A stretch of 6,369 nucleotides of DNA, taken from Actinomycetes bacterium. Lineage in GTDB: Bacteria > Actinomycetota > Acidimicrobiia > Acidimicrobiales > Acidimicrobiaceae. The translations under genes and the position numbers were made by a program. Positions 6,181-6,369 of this stretch are shown here, piece after piece. Under the pieces are notes generated by a model, which made no database searches, had not been told where the DNA came from, and worked only from the letters and a program-made list of their open reading frames with translations. The stretch covers positions 1-6,369 of the forward strand of contig JAKASN010000121.1 in assembly GCA_021819025.1 (NCBI GenBank), read 5' to 3'. The first letter of the stretch is position 1; each line of letters begins with the position of its first letter.

Positions 6181-6369
6181 ATGTCTGTTGAGATCACTAC
6201 CCGCGACTGCGCTGTTTTAAGCGATGCCGAACTTTCTGCGATGGCGGACCTCGCTGAGGTGTCCGAAGCGAAATTTGATATCGGCTATCTTTCCAAGGCT
6301 CGCGAAGAGTGGGTGCTGGTGACAGACGTCAAGGACGATGGCGCATTAAAGGGTTTTTCGTTTTATACC
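6181..6369 (+). CDS. Protein of unknown function, 3' end outside window
   Basis: A frame opens at ATG 6181 and continues for 63 codons to the window edge without a stop. I do not recognise the product. It begins MSVEITTRDCAVLSDAELSA, has no signal peptide or membrane segment, and is rich in acidic residues. The stretch EEWVLVTDVKDDGALKGFSF (about 42-61) has the pattern of two beta strands joined by an Asp-Gly turn. That pattern is common in the first strands of GNAT-type acyltransferases, but too little is visible to assign that fold. AAGGAG at 6163-6168 and G-rich sequence at 6174-6177 support translation initiation here; GTG 6172 is an alternative start. It follows dnaE on the same strand after 187 bases, so cotranscription is possible but not shown. 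Confidence 0.6.
   Translation, partial: MSVEITTRDCAVLSDAELSAMADLAEVSEAKFDIGYLSKAREEWVLVTDVKDDGALKGFSFYT

Overview
The window reads as chromosomal DNA from a moderately GC-rich bacterium, most probably an actinobacterium. The main reason is its replicative polymerase. It has the architecture of actinobacterial DnaE1 (intact PHP domain, about 1,190 residues, OB fold near the C-terminus) and local signatures such as HLHNHTEYSMLDGAA and LTSVKDDKDKTGLYLADAKE. An acidimicrobial relative is possible, but the sequence alone does not settle this.

Layout. Positions 1-588 (minus strand) hold most of a crotonase-superfamily (enoyl-CoA hydratase-like) gene that runs off the left edge. Directly upstream of it, at 598-2110 (minus strand), is a gene for an AMP-forming acyl-CoA synthetase of about 503 residues. 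Its reading frame is broken once, between 1763 and 1830, while all diagnostic motifs remain on either side. A 9-base gap, with the hydratase ribosome binding site overlapping the synthetase stop codon, indicates a coupled two-gene acyl-CoA metabolism operon. Positions 2111-2426 form a divergent intergenic region with a bulged hairpin and several G/C-tract palindromes, but no promoter I can call confidently. Positions 2427-5993 (plus strand) encode the complete DNA polymerase III alpha subunit, most likely from a TTG start. Positions 5994-6180 are non-coding with two inverted repeats and no clear terminator. At 6181 a plus-strand gene of unknown function begins and continues past the right edge.

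How the genes relate. The synthetase would activate a fatty or other carboxylic acid to its CoA thioester, and the crotonase homologue would act on a CoA thioester, so the two form a plausible catabolic pair. The polymerase is a housekeeping gene transcribed in the opposite direction, with no evident functional link to the pair. I see no mobile element, CRISPR array, tRNA, rRNA or defence system. The items most worth a second look are the single-base frameshift in the synthetase, the Glu-to-Cys change at one catalytic position of the crotonase, an altered candidate clamp-binding motif in DnaE, and the intergenic hairpins.
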